A DNA stretch of 5,444 nucleotides, from NCBI GenBank assembly GCA_013695405.1, contig JACDAO010000575.1, positions 1-5,444 of the forward strand, read 5' to 3'. The notes beneath the pieces are model-generated. The model was not told the DNA's origin. It did not search any database and was given only the letters and a program-made list of their open reading frames with translations. This stretch comes from Acidobacteriota bacterium. Lineage in GTDB: Bacteria; Acidobacteriota; Vicinamibacteria; Vicinamibacterales; Vicinamibacteraceae. Of this stretch, positions 1 to 5,444 are shown piece after piece; within the stretch, counting starts at the first letter, position 1, and each line of letters opens with the position of its first letter. The position numbers and the translations under genes were made by a program.

Positions 1-65
1 CACACGTTCAGCAGGCCCAGCCCGACAACCAGCTGCAGGATATTCGGCAGTGACAACCACGCCAT
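1..65 (-). CDS. N-terminus of a probable membrane protein (partial, cut by window edge)
   Basis: Only the first 21 residues are visible: MAWLSLPNILQLVVGLGLLN followed by V, reading off the window at base 1. The stretch is strongly hydrophobic with no charged residue, which fits a first transmembrane helix or an uncleaved signal anchor. The ATG at 65-63 has a good Shine-Dalgarno (GAGGTG, 5 bases upstream). An in-frame ATG at 80-78 would add five residues (MRGVP) and has a weaker AGGT upstream, so I prefer the inner start. It lies 91 bases after the third SDR gene on the same strand, so it could be the next operon gene or begin its own unit. The pattern loosely recalls small DoxX-like membrane proteins, but 21 residues cannot establish a family. 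Confidence 0.6.
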   Translation of the reverse strand, partial: MAWLSLPNILQLVVGLGLLNV

Positions 66-70
66 GGGTA

Positions 71-76
71 CACCTC
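71..76 (-). promoter_or_regulatory. Ribosome binding site (GAGGTG) for the partial membrane protein
   Basis: On the minus strand GAGGTG is followed by TACCC and then ATG (65-63). This is one of the two best Shine-Dalgarno matches in the window. It is the main reason to call a gene from such a short visible fragment and to choose the ATG at 65 over the one at 80. Confidence 0.6.
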
Positions 77-156
77 GCATGAGTGACCTGACCAGGGACG
101 ATCGCCACGCATCAGAGGCTGCCCGTCAGTGAAGGACCGAACGCTGGCGAGGGCGC

Positions 157-1116
157 TCAGCCGCGCATCGCCGCGATGACCTCGGCGAGCACCTGGTCCA
201 GGCCCACGCGCGGTTCGTACCCGATCATCGCCTTGATTCTGGAGATGTCGGGCACTCGGCGGGCCATATCCTCGAAGCCGGACTCGTAGGCTTCGTCGTA
301 CGGAATGCGCACGATCTCCGAGGCGCTGCCCGTCAGCGCCTTCACTTTCCCGGCGAGGGCGAGCATCGAGATCTCGTCGCCATGGCCGACGTTGAACACC
401 TGGCCAATGGCGCGAGGCTCCTGGGCGAGCGCGATCAGGGCACCGACGACGTCGCCGACGTACGTGAAACTGCGAAGTTGCTGACCATCGCCATGGACCG
501 TGATCGGGTGGCCGAGAAGGGCCTGGCGTACGAAGGTCGGGATGACCATCCCGTACTCGCCGGTCTGGCGTGGACCGACGGTGTTGAACAGCCGGACGAT
601 CACCACCGGCAGCCGCCGTTCCTTGAAATACGCGAGCGCCAGGAATTCGTCCATGGCCTTGCTGCAGGCGTAGGCCCAGCGATGCTTGTGGGTCGGACCC
701 ATCACCAGGTCGGCGTCCTCGCGGAACGGGAAGTCGGTGCTCTTGCCGTAGACCTCCGACGTCGAGGCGACAACCACCAGGCGCTTCTTCTTGTTGGCCT
801 GCCGCAGCACCACCTCGGTGCCGTGGACGTTGGTCTCGATGGTCGCGACCGGCTCCTCGACGATCTTCTTGACCCCGACCGCCGCCGCCAGGTGATAGAC
901 GACATCGGCGCCGTCGGTCAGCTCGGCCAGCAGCGGCTCGTTGCTCACCGAGTCGATCGTGTAGCCGAACTGCGGGTGCGATTTCAGATGGGCGATGTTG
1001 GCCACCGACCCGGTGGAGAGGTCGTCGAGGATATGCACGTGGTGGCCCGCGGCCAGCAGGGCGTCCGCCAGATGAGACCCCACGAAGCCGGCACCGCCGG
1101 TGATCAGCGCACGCAT
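157..1116 (-). CDS. NAD(P)-dependent sugar-nucleotide SDR, UDP-glucuronate decarboxylase/GalE-like
   Basis: A complete extended short-chain dehydrogenase/reductase of 319 residues, a normal family length, predicted cytosolic. Visible motifs: Rossmann TGGAGFVGS (6-14), acidic pair D31-D32 ending beta-2 as in NAD-preferring members, HLAAAVG (76-82), STSEVYG (118-124), catalytic Y149-x-x-x-K153, RLFNTVGPRQ (175-184) and GDGQQLRSFTYVGDV (209-223). The S120-E121 pair and R287 in ARRVPDI match positions that, from memory, matter for decarboxylation in ArnA and UDP-xylose synthase (ArnA S433, E434, R619). Decarboxylation of UDP-glucuronate to a UDP-pentose is therefore plausible. A C4-epimerase or 4,6-dehydratase remains possible, since many relatives are annotated only as epimerase/dehydratase. 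It starts 17 bases after the glycosyltransferase stop. An in-frame GTG at 1125-1123 would add three residues. Family is sure; substrate is not. Confidence 0.93.
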   Translation of the reverse strand: MRALITGGAGFVGSHLADALLAAGHHVHILDDLSTGSVANIAHLKSHPQFGYTIDSVSNEPLLAELTDGADVVYHLAAAVGVKKIVEEPVATIETNVHGTEVVLRQANKKKRLVVVASTSEVYGKSTDFPFREDADLVMGPTHKHRWAYACSKAMDEFLALAYFKERRLPVVIVRLFNTVGPRQTGEYGMVIPTFVRQALLGHPITVHGDGQQLRSFTYVGDVVGALIALAQEPRAIGQVFNVGHGDEISMLALAGKVKALTGSASEIVRIPYDEAYESGFEDMARRVPDISRIKAMIGYEPRVGLDQVLAEVIAAMRG

Positions 1117-1128
1117 CGTCGTCACATG

Positions 1129-1134
1129 TCCTCT
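1129..1134 (-). promoter_or_regulatory. Ribosome binding site (AGAGGA) at the glycosyltransferase/SDR junction
   Basis: AGAGGA begins on the last base of the glycosyltransferase stop codon. It is 12 bases from the ATG at 1116 (long) and 3 bases from an in-frame GTG at 1125 (short), so the start is ambiguous by three residues (MTTM versus M). The ATG gives the usual family N-terminus, MRALITGGAG. Overlap with the upstream stop suggests terminating ribosomes may re-initiate here. Confidence 0.5.
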
Positions 1135-1889
1135 CAAGACCGCTGCGCCGGCCCTGGCTTGCGGTAGTCGCCCCGCGACAGCAGCTTTTCCAGCCACACG
1201 TACAGGACGATGAAGAGATAGCGACTACCCATCTCCTTGATCTTCAGTTTCGACACGCCCGTGGTGCGGTTGTACCAGGAGATCGGCACGACCGCATACG
1301 AGTAGCCGCGCACGATCGCCTTCAGCGGCAGTTCAACGGTCAGGTTGAAGTGCTTGCTGAGCAGCGGACCACAACCGGCAATCACCTCGCGGCGATAGCA
1401 CTTGAAGGCATTGGTCGTGTCGTTCAACCCGAGACCGAACAAGACGCGGATGAACGTGTTGGCCAGCCGGTTCATCAGCCACTTGTGTGAAGGGTAATCC
1501 ACGACCTTCGCACCAGGCACGAACCGCGACCCGAACACGCAATCGTACCCCTGAACCAGCGTCCGGTAGTAGGTCACCACGTCGCGTGGGTCGTCGGCCG
1601 CGTCGGCCATGACAATGCAGACCGCGTCGCCCGAGCACGCCTCGAAGCCGGCGACCACGGCATGCCCGAAGCCGCCGCCCCGCGGGTTGTCGACCCGCCG
1701 CACCTCGGGGTTCTGCGCGCGCAAGCCATCGACCGCCGGCCCGGTGCCATCGGTGCTGTGGTCGTTGACCACGACGATCTCGAAGGGAATCCTGGCCGCA
1801 CGCAGCGTCGACGCCAGGGCGCGGACCGTCGGCGTGATGCCTTCGGCCTCGTTGTGCGCCGGGATGACGATCGAGAGCGTCGGCGCCAC
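1134..1889 (-). CDS. Glycosyltransferase family 2, polyprenyl/dolichyl-phosphate sugar transferase-like
   Basis: A complete 251-residue GT2 (GT-A fold) protein starting at a GTG one base after the methyltransferase stop. N-terminal LSIVIPAHNEAEGI (5-18), the nucleotide-binding VNDHSTDGT (41-49), GGGFGHAVVAGF (71-82), FGSRFVPGA (119-127) and the RTTGVSKLKIKEM segment (208-220) match the DPM1-like branch, which moves a hexose from a nucleotide donor to a polyprenyl phosphate. The usual DAD of that branch is replaced by MADAADDP (94-101). One short hydrophobic stretch, YLFIVLYVWL (224-233), near the C-terminus could be a peripheral membrane anchor; there is no multi-helix GtrA-type domain. No Shine-Dalgarno precedes the start, so translation probably depends on coupling to the methyltransferase. 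Donor and acceptor are unknown; use of a lipid-phosphate acceptor is inferred from the family. Confidence 0.93.
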   Translation of the reverse strand: MAPTLSIVIPAHNEAEGITPTVRALASTLRAARIPFEIVVVNDHSTDGTGPAVDGLRAQNPEVRRVDNPRGGGFGHAVVAGFEACSGDAVCIVMADAADDPRDVVTYYRTLVQGYDCVFGSRFVPGAKVVDYPSHKWLMNRLANTFIRVLFGLGLNDTTNAFKCYRREVIAGCGPLLSKHFNLTVELPLKAIVRGYSYAVVPISWYNRTTGVSKLKIKEMGSRYLFIVLYVWLEKLLSRGDYRKPGPAQRS

Positions 1890-1890
1890 G

Positions 1891-2541
1891 TCAGGCCCGC
1901 GGCGCGGCGATGGCGAAGCTCTGCTGGCCGAAGATGCGCCAGGCTGGCCGCAGCTTCAGATACAGCCGGAGGAGAGCGATCGAGTTCGGCAACCGGCCAT
2001 GGGTGGTGAACGGCAGGAAGCGGCCACGCATCGACACCACCTCGAACCCGGTCGTCTCCAGCGCTTCAGTCAGGCTGCGCTCGCAGAGCGGGGTGATGTG
2101 GTCGAAGAACTGCCAGTAGTCTTCCTTGCAGTAGCGAATGTTGGGCTGCAGCACGAGGAAGCGGCCACTCGGCTTCAGCACGCGCCGCACTTCCCGCAGC
2201 GTGGCGAGAATGTCCTCCCGCGACAAGTGCTCGAGGAAGTTGCTGGCGAACACCACATCGGCCAGCCCGCTCTCGAGTCCGTCAATCCGGCTGGTGACCG
2301 ACGTGATCACCTCGACGTCAGGCCCGGCATGCGTGCGGGTGTCCGGATTGAGGTCGACCGCGATCTTCCGACCGGCGCGGATGTGGTTGATGAACTCGCA
2401 GTAGCCGGCCCCGATTTCGACGATGGTGGCGCCGGGCGGCACGTGCTGCTGGAAGAACTCGCGGCAGAGCACCTCCCACATCTGACGCCGGAACGCGAGC
2501 ATGTCGGCAAAGCGCCGCTGGTAGATGGTCTGGACGTCCAT
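1891..2541 (-). CDS. Class I SAM-dependent methyltransferase
   Basis: A complete 216-residue protein, a typical size for a single-domain Rossmann methyltransferase of the Methyltransf_11/23 type. The SAM-binding glycine motif is VEIGAGYCEF (41-50). The acidic residue ending beta-2 is D63 in AVDLNP. The post-motif region is VFASNFLEHL (96-105), followed by LREVRRVLKPSGRFLVLQP (115-133). N-terminal residues 1-30 form an amphipathic, probably helical lead-in, and the C-terminus (187-212) is rich in leucine and basic residues. The ATG at 2541-2539 lies 4 bases after the upstream epimerase stop, with no clear Shine-Dalgarno; longer in-frame extension would only overlap the epimerase. Placement between sugar epimerases and a glycosyltransferase suggests it methylates a sugar, glycan or lipid-linked intermediate, but the fold does not reveal the substrate. 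Confidence 0.92.
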   Translation of the reverse strand: MDVQTIYQRRFADMLAFRRQMWEVLCREFFQQHVPPGATIVEIGAGYCEFINHIRAGRKIAVDLNPDTRTHAGPDVEVITSVTSRIDGLESGLADVVFASNFLEHLSREDILATLREVRRVLKPSGRFLVLQPNIRYCKEDYWQFFDHITPLCERSLTEALETTGFEVVSMRGRFLPFTTHGRLPNSIALLRLYLKLRPAWRIFGQQSFAIAAPRA

Positions 2542-2545
2542 GGCG

Positions 2546-3625
2546 TCAGCCGGCCACGGCGCTCTGCCACCGCTCCACGTTGTGGTCGTGGATGTCCCGC
2601 AGCAGCGCCCGCACGTCGTAGCGCTGCACCCATGACGGATAGTGCGCCTGAAACTTGCCAGTGTCGCTGACGTACCAGACGTGGTCGCCGACGCGGGCCT
2701 GTGCCTCGTAGGTCCACGAGAGCTCGCGGCCAGCGATCTCCTGGCACAAGGCAATCGCTTCGAGCATCGAGCAGTGCGAGAAGCGCGAGCCGCCCAGGTT
2801 GTAGACTTCGCCGGGGCGCGGTGCCTCGGCAAAGGCCTGGAAGGCCGCCACCAGGTCGGCGCTGTGGATGTTGTCGCGGACCTGCTTGCCCCGGTACCCG
2901 AACACCCGGTAGGGGCTGCCCGTCACGGTGCATTTCATCAGGTACGCCAGAAAGCCGTGCAGCATCGTCCCGCAGTGGTGCGGTCCGGTCAGGCAGCCAC
3001 CGCGGAAGACCCCGGTCCGCATGCCGAAGTACCGGCCGTACTCCTGCACCATCACGTCGGCGGCGACCTTGGACGCGCCGAACAGCGAATGCGTCGACTG
3101 GTCGATGCTCATCGACTCGTCAATGCCGTTGGCGAACGCGTGCGAGGGATCGATTTCCCAGCGCGTCTCCTGCTCGACCAGCGGCAGGCGATTGGGCAAG
3201 TCGCCATAGACCTTGTTGGTCGAGGTGAAGATGAACACCGTGTCCGGGCAGTGTTCGCGGCAGGCTTCGAGCAGGTTCAGCGTCCCGACCGCGTTGACCG
3301 CGAAGTCGGTGAACGGCTCGCGCGCGGCCCAGTCGTGCGACGGCTGCGCGGCCGCGTGAATCCCCGTGGTGACGGCCGGTCCGTACTCCTCCAGCACCGC
3401 CATGACCCGCCCGGCGTCGCGGACGTCGACGTCGAGATGTCGGTAGCGTGTGCCGTGGCGTCGCTCGAGTTCTTCGCGCCGATGTGCGGTTGACGCCTCG
3501 TCGCCGAAGAAACGGCGCCGCATGTCGTTGTCGATGCCGATGACGTCGTGTCCGCGGGCGATGAAGGCATCGACCGCTTCGGACCCCACTAAGCCCGCAG
3601 AACCGGTGATTAGCGCGACTGACAT
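2546..3625 (-). CDS. NAD-dependent epimerase, CDP-paratose 2-epimerase-like, with Phe at the catalytic Tyr position
   Basis: A complete 359-residue extended SDR. Visible motifs: Rossmann [10 protein letters not shown] (7-16), D32 in [12 protein letters not shown] (30-41), [11 protein letters not shown] (90-100), FTSTNKVYG (133-141), [19 protein letters not shown] (207-225), [16 protein letters not shown] (243-258), YNLGG (275-279) and LCQEIAGR (293-300). The RGGCLTGP...LHGF and [11 protein letters not shown] signatures recall a bacterial group often annotated as CDP-paratose 2-epimerase, although its substrate is generally unproven. The active-site segment reads SLFGASK (180-186): Phe182 (codon TTC) replaces the normal Tyr of YxxxK, while K186 remains. 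From memory this Phe recurs in the group, so it is probably not a random defect. The gene follows its paralogue by 30 bases and is followed after 4 bases by the methyltransferase. A true C2 epimerase activity is unproven. Confidence 0.93.
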   Translation of the reverse strand: MSVALITGSAGLVGSEAVDAFIARGHDVIGIDNDMRRRFFGDEASTAHRREELERRHGTRYRHLDVDVRDAGRVMAVLEEYGPAVTTGIHAAAQPSHDWAAREPFTDFAVNAVGTLNLLEACREHCPDTVFIFTSTNKVYGDLPNRLPLVEQETRWEIDPSHAFANGIDESMSIDQSTHSLFGASKVAADVMVQEYGRYFGMRTGVFRGGCLTGPHHCGTMLHGFLAYLMKCTVTGSPYRVFGYRGKQVRDNIHSADLVAAFQAFAEAPRPGEVYNLGGSRFSHCSMLEAIALCQEIAGRELSWTYEAQARVGDHVWYVSDTGKFQAHYPSWVQRYDVRALLRDIHDHNVERWQSAVAG

Positions 3626-3636
3626 CGGGGCAGTGT

Positions 3637-3642
3637 ACCTCC
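3637..3642 (-). promoter_or_regulatory. Ribosome binding site (GGAGGT) for the second epimerase
   Basis: A near-perfect Shine-Dalgarno in the 30-base gap between the two epimerase genes. It is 11 bases from the ATG at 3625-3623, slightly longer than ideal. It supports independent loading of ribosomes on the second epimerase, unlike the coupled genes downstream. Confidence 0.65.
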
Positions 3643-3655
3643 GTCGCTCAGACCG

Positions 3656-4729
3656 TCACACGCCTGCGCGCCGCAGGTCGACCGCATGGGCAGTCATCCA
3701 GTCACGGATGTCGGCAAGCACTGTCGCAGGTGATCGCCGAGGCGCCCACCCCGTAGCAGCGGTCACTCGGGCGTTATCGGTGACGTACAGCTTGACGTCG
3801 GCGGTCCGGACGTCGGGGACCGGCGAAATCGTGATGCGGCGACCCGTGAGTTCCTGGCACAGCCGGGTCGTTTCCTGAAGTGAGAGGCTGCATCCGAGGC
3901 CGCCACCGACGTTGAACGTCTCGCCATCGAACTGGTCCAGACCTGCGACCTGGGTGCAGACGAGATCGGCGAGGTCGTCGACGTGCAGCAGGTCGCGCAC
4001 CTGCTTGCCCTCGCCCGACCAGCCGTTGTAGGTCAACGTCCCGCCAGCGAGATGTCGGCTCATCCACAAGGAGAATACGCCCTGATCCACTTTGCCCATC
4101 TGCCACGGACCGGCGATGACCCCGCACCGGTTGACGAGGGTGCGCAGGCCGAATGCCTCGCGGTACTCGGTGATGAGCAGTTCGGAGGCCAGCTTGGTCG
4201 CGCCGTAGATGGAGCGCGCCCCGGCCAGGGGGAAGTCCTCGCTGATGCCGGCCGGCGACACGCCCGGCAGCGTCTGCACCGGGGCGATCTCGCACCGCGT
4301 GCCGCCGTCGGTGGTCGCAATCGCGTTCAGCGTGGCGATCGGGTAGACGCGACTCGTGGAGAGGAACACGACGGCCGCCCCGGCCCGACGCGCCAACTCG
4401 AGGCAGTGCACCGTGCCACCGAGATTGGTGTCGACCACGTAACTCGGGTCGCCGTCGTACCCGGCCAGCACCGACGGCTCCGCCGAACACTCGACCAGCA
4501 GGTCGAGTCCGTGCGCGAGAGCCGCCAGGTCGGCGGGCGAGCGAATGTCCCCATGCACGAATTGCACGCCGGCCTCACGCAGGCGTGGAAGATTGAGCTC
4601 GCTGCCTCGCCTGCGCAGGTTGTCGAAGGCCGTGACGCGCGCCTCTGGCCACGCCTGCCTGGCGCGAAGCGCCAACGCTGACCCGACGAATCCGGCGCCG
4701 CCCGTGACCAGGATGCCAGTGGGTGTCAC
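3656..4729 (-). CDS. NAD-dependent epimerase, CDP-paratose 2-epimerase-like, with intact YxxxK
   Basis: A complete extended SDR of 357 residues from a GTG start at 4729, which overlaps the upstream stop as GTGA. Starting further upstream would add an Ala/Arg-rich tail read from inside the previous gene, so I reject it. Motifs: TGGAGFVGS (9-17), D36 in TAFDNL, ECSAEPSVLAGYDG (80-93), LSTSRVYP (123-130), catalytic Y175-x-x-x-K179 in SIYGATK, NRCGVIAGPWQMGKVDQGV (200-218), GEGKQVRDLLHVDDL (239-253), FNVGGG and LCQELTGR. The RCGVIAGPWQMGKVDQG signature marks the CDP-paratose 2-epimerase-like group and is shared in outline with the next gene, so the two are paralogues. It probably changes the stereochemistry of a nucleotide sugar in the cytosol. 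The exact sugar is unknown, and the CDP-tyvelose pathway is not otherwise visible here. Confidence 0.93.
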   Translation of the reverse strand: MTPTGILVTGGAGFVGSALALRARQAWPEARVTAFDNLRRRGSELNLPRLREAGVQFVHGDIRSPADLAALAHGLDLLVECSAEPSVLAGYDGDPSYVVDTNLGGTVHCLELARRAGAAVVFLSTSRVYPIATLNAIATTDGGTRCEIAPVQTLPGVSPAGISEDFPLAGARSIYGATKLASELLITEYREAFGLRTLVNRCGVIAGPWQMGKVDQGVFSLWMSRHLAGGTLTYNGWSGEGKQVRDLLHVDDLADLVCTQVAGLDQFDGETFNVGGGLGCSLSLQETTRLCQELTGRRITISPVPDVRTADVKLYVTDNARVTAATGWAPRRSPATVLADIRDWMTAHAVDLRRAGV

Positions 4730-5444
4730 CGCGCCTCGCGCAGCGTCAGCACGAACGATCCCACCGGCAGCTGCGCCTGGATCCGCAACGGCAGCCGCCG
4801 CGCATCGTCGGATACCCACACGGCCAGCCCACGCCCGACGACCTGGCCGCGCGTGTCCTGGATCGCCGGCACGATTTTCCAGGCGGGCAACGAGCCAATG
4901 CCGGTCTGCAACGTCTCCTTGCCCGTGATCGATGCCGTGACCCGATAGAGGTAACCCGAGTCCGACACGCTGAACGACGTGCGCGCGCCCGGCCCGAACG
5001 TCATCGTGCGCATCGCCATCAATGCCGACAGCCCGTCGTGGGTCGGCCCCGGCAGCGCCTGATCCTGGGTCATCGTGGTGGCCGTCCGCATCTGGAAGGT
5101 CGCTGCGCGCCTGGACTGGTCGAAGCGCGTTTCCTTCATCCGCTGCCGCCCGTTTTCCTGACTGAAGACCGACCCCCGCTGAGGCAGCAGCGTGTAGACG
5201 TCGAGCAGCGTGTCCGCCTTGTAGTAGACCTTGTACAGCCGGGACATCAGGGAAGTCGGCTGGCCTTCGGCGACCAGGTAGTACGCGGTGGACCCGAACG
5301 AGGGCCGCTTGTCCCGCACCGTGAATGTCGCCGAGCCGGCGGTCAGGTAATCCGAATACGAGACGTCGTAGATGAGCGTCTCGCCCAGTCGGAACGGGAC
5401 CGCCTTCTCGGGGCCAGTCGGCCGGGGGAGGACCGTCGCGGCAC
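4726..5444 (-). CDS. DUF3108 domain-containing protein (partial, N-terminus outside window)
   Basis: The reading frame is open to the window edge; 238 residues of the C-terminal part are visible and the start lies beyond base 5444. A GTG at 5319 is internal, because the domain begins before it. The visible part opens with a Pro-rich linker and then PFRLGETLIYDVSYSDYLTA, followed by GSATFTV. This is the typical opening of DUF3108, a beta-rich domain of exported or lipid-anchored envelope proteins. It ends with LPLRIQAQLPVGSFVLTLRE, also typical for the domain. A signal peptide would be expected in the missing N-terminus but cannot be checked. No enzymatic residues are recognisable and the family has no agreed function. 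The stop overlaps the first epimerase start by 4 bases, tying an apparently envelope-located protein to the sugar cassette. Confidence 0.85.
   Translation of the reverse strand, partial: AATVLPRPTGPEKAVPFRLGETLIYDVSYSDYLTAGSATFTVRDKRPSFGSTAYYLVAEGQPTSLMSRLYKVYYKADTLLDVYTLLPQRGSVFSQENGRQRMKETRFDQSRRAATFQMRTATTMTQDQALPGPTHDGLSALMAMRTMTFGPGARTSFSVSDSGYLYRVTASITGKETLQTGIGSLPAWKIVPAIQDTRGQVVGRGLAVWVSDDARRLPLRIQAQLPVGSFVLTLREAR
4734..4737 (-). promoter_or_regulatory. Weak ribosome binding site (GAGG) inside the end of the DUF3108 gene
   Basis: GAGG lies 4 bases before the GTG start at 4729, within the last codons of the upstream gene. With the GTGA stop/start overlap (4729-4726), it supports the GTG as the true start and suggests coupled translation of the two genes. 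Confidence 0.5.

Larger units (their letters stand above)
157..5444 (-). other. Sugar-modification operon (six co-directional genes, open at its 5' end)
   Basis: Six genes share one strand with junctions of -4, +30, +4, +1 and +17 bases, so a single transcript is very likely. The promoter is outside the window. A strong internal Shine-Dalgarno is seen only before the second epimerase; the methyltransferase and glycosyltransferase have none and probably rely on coupling. The content (three SDR sugar enzymes, a methyltransferase, a GT2 and an envelope-type protein) points to synthesis and transfer of a modified sugar. There is no nucleotidyltransferase, polymerase or flippase in view. Confidence 0.8.

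Noticed and set aside
84..93. Tandem tgacc-tgacc (GGTCAGGTCA on the minus strand) before the membrane-protein start
   Set aside because: A single pair of 5-base repeats is too short to support an operator or repeat call without conservation data.
102..150. Inverted repeat tcgcca (102-107) / tggcga (145-150) in the gap after the third SDR
   Set aside because: Six-base arms separated by 37 bases with no T-tract do not make a convincing terminator and are easily expected by chance in GC-rich DNA.
382..1167. Plus-strand open frame of 261 codons opposite the third SDR gene
   Set aside because: Composition is rich in Arg, Asp, Gly and Val, as expected from the reverse of GC-rich codons, there is no domain signal, and the opposite strand carries a complete SDR.
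1117..1197. N-terminal extension of the third SDR by 27 residues
   Set aside because: It would lie mostly within the glycosyltransferase gene and precede the canonical MRALITGGAG start; only the three-residue GTG alternative at 1125 is plausible.
1609..2670. Long plus-strand open frame of 353 codons across the glycosyltransferase, methyltransferase and epimerase genes
   Set aside because: It is antisense to three well-supported genes, spans their junctions, shows low-complexity Arg/Ala/Pro-rich composition and no recognisable motif. Such frames are common opposite GC-rich genes.
2542..2832. N-terminal extension of the methyltransferase by 97 residues
   Set aside because: The extension overlaps conserved C-terminal coding sequence of the second epimerase and has biased, motif-free composition; the ATG at 2541 gives a normal family length.
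2642..3493. Plus-strand open frame of 283 codons opposite the second epimerase
   Set aside because: Same shadow pattern; no domain, and the opposite strand has a full-length motif-rich enzyme.
4730..4819. N-terminal extension of the first epimerase by 30 residues to an ATG at 4819
   Set aside because: The added residues are Ala/Arg-rich and lie entirely in the DUF3108 gene; the GTG at 4729 has GAGG upstream and places the Rossmann motif at the usual distance from the start.

Overview
The window reads as one minus-strand operon from a GC-rich bacterium (roughly two thirds G+C by eye; I did not compute it). Use of GTG starts, GC-rich third positions and the mix of families would fit Acidobacteriota (for example Vicinamibacteria) or another GC-rich soil or sediment lineage. 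This taxonomic guess is weak because there is no rRNA or marker gene.

In transcription order, from high to low coordinates, the window holds: the C-terminal part of a DUF3108 protein (5444-4726); an NAD(P)-dependent sugar epimerase of the CDP-paratose 2-epimerase-like group (4729-3656); a second, distinct paralogue of that group (3625-2546); a small class I SAM-dependent methyltransferase (2541-1891); a GT2 glycosyltransferase of the dolichyl/polyprenyl-phosphate sugar transferase type (1889-1134); and a third extended SDR with UDP-glucuronate-decarboxylase-like active-site residues (1116-157). After a 91-base gap comes the first 21 residues of a probable membrane protein (65-1), cut by the window edge. 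Junctions are a 4-base overlap, then gaps of 30, 4, 1 and 17 bases, so the six upstream genes are very probably co-transcribed and partly translationally coupled. No promoter is visible; it must lie beyond base 5444. I see no RNA gene, mobile element, CRISPR array or convincing terminator.

Working together, the genes look like a nucleotide-sugar remodelling and transfer cassette. Three SDR enzymes would interconvert sugar nucleotides, the methyltransferase could methylate the sugar or a related intermediate, and the GT2 enzyme would load a sugar onto a lipid carrier or another acceptor at the membrane. The end product cannot be named from the sequence. The best candidate for something new is the pair of adjacent divergent paralogues, one of which has phenylalanine at the usual SDR catalytic tyrosine position, in the same operon as a noncanonical GT2 and a methyltransferase.
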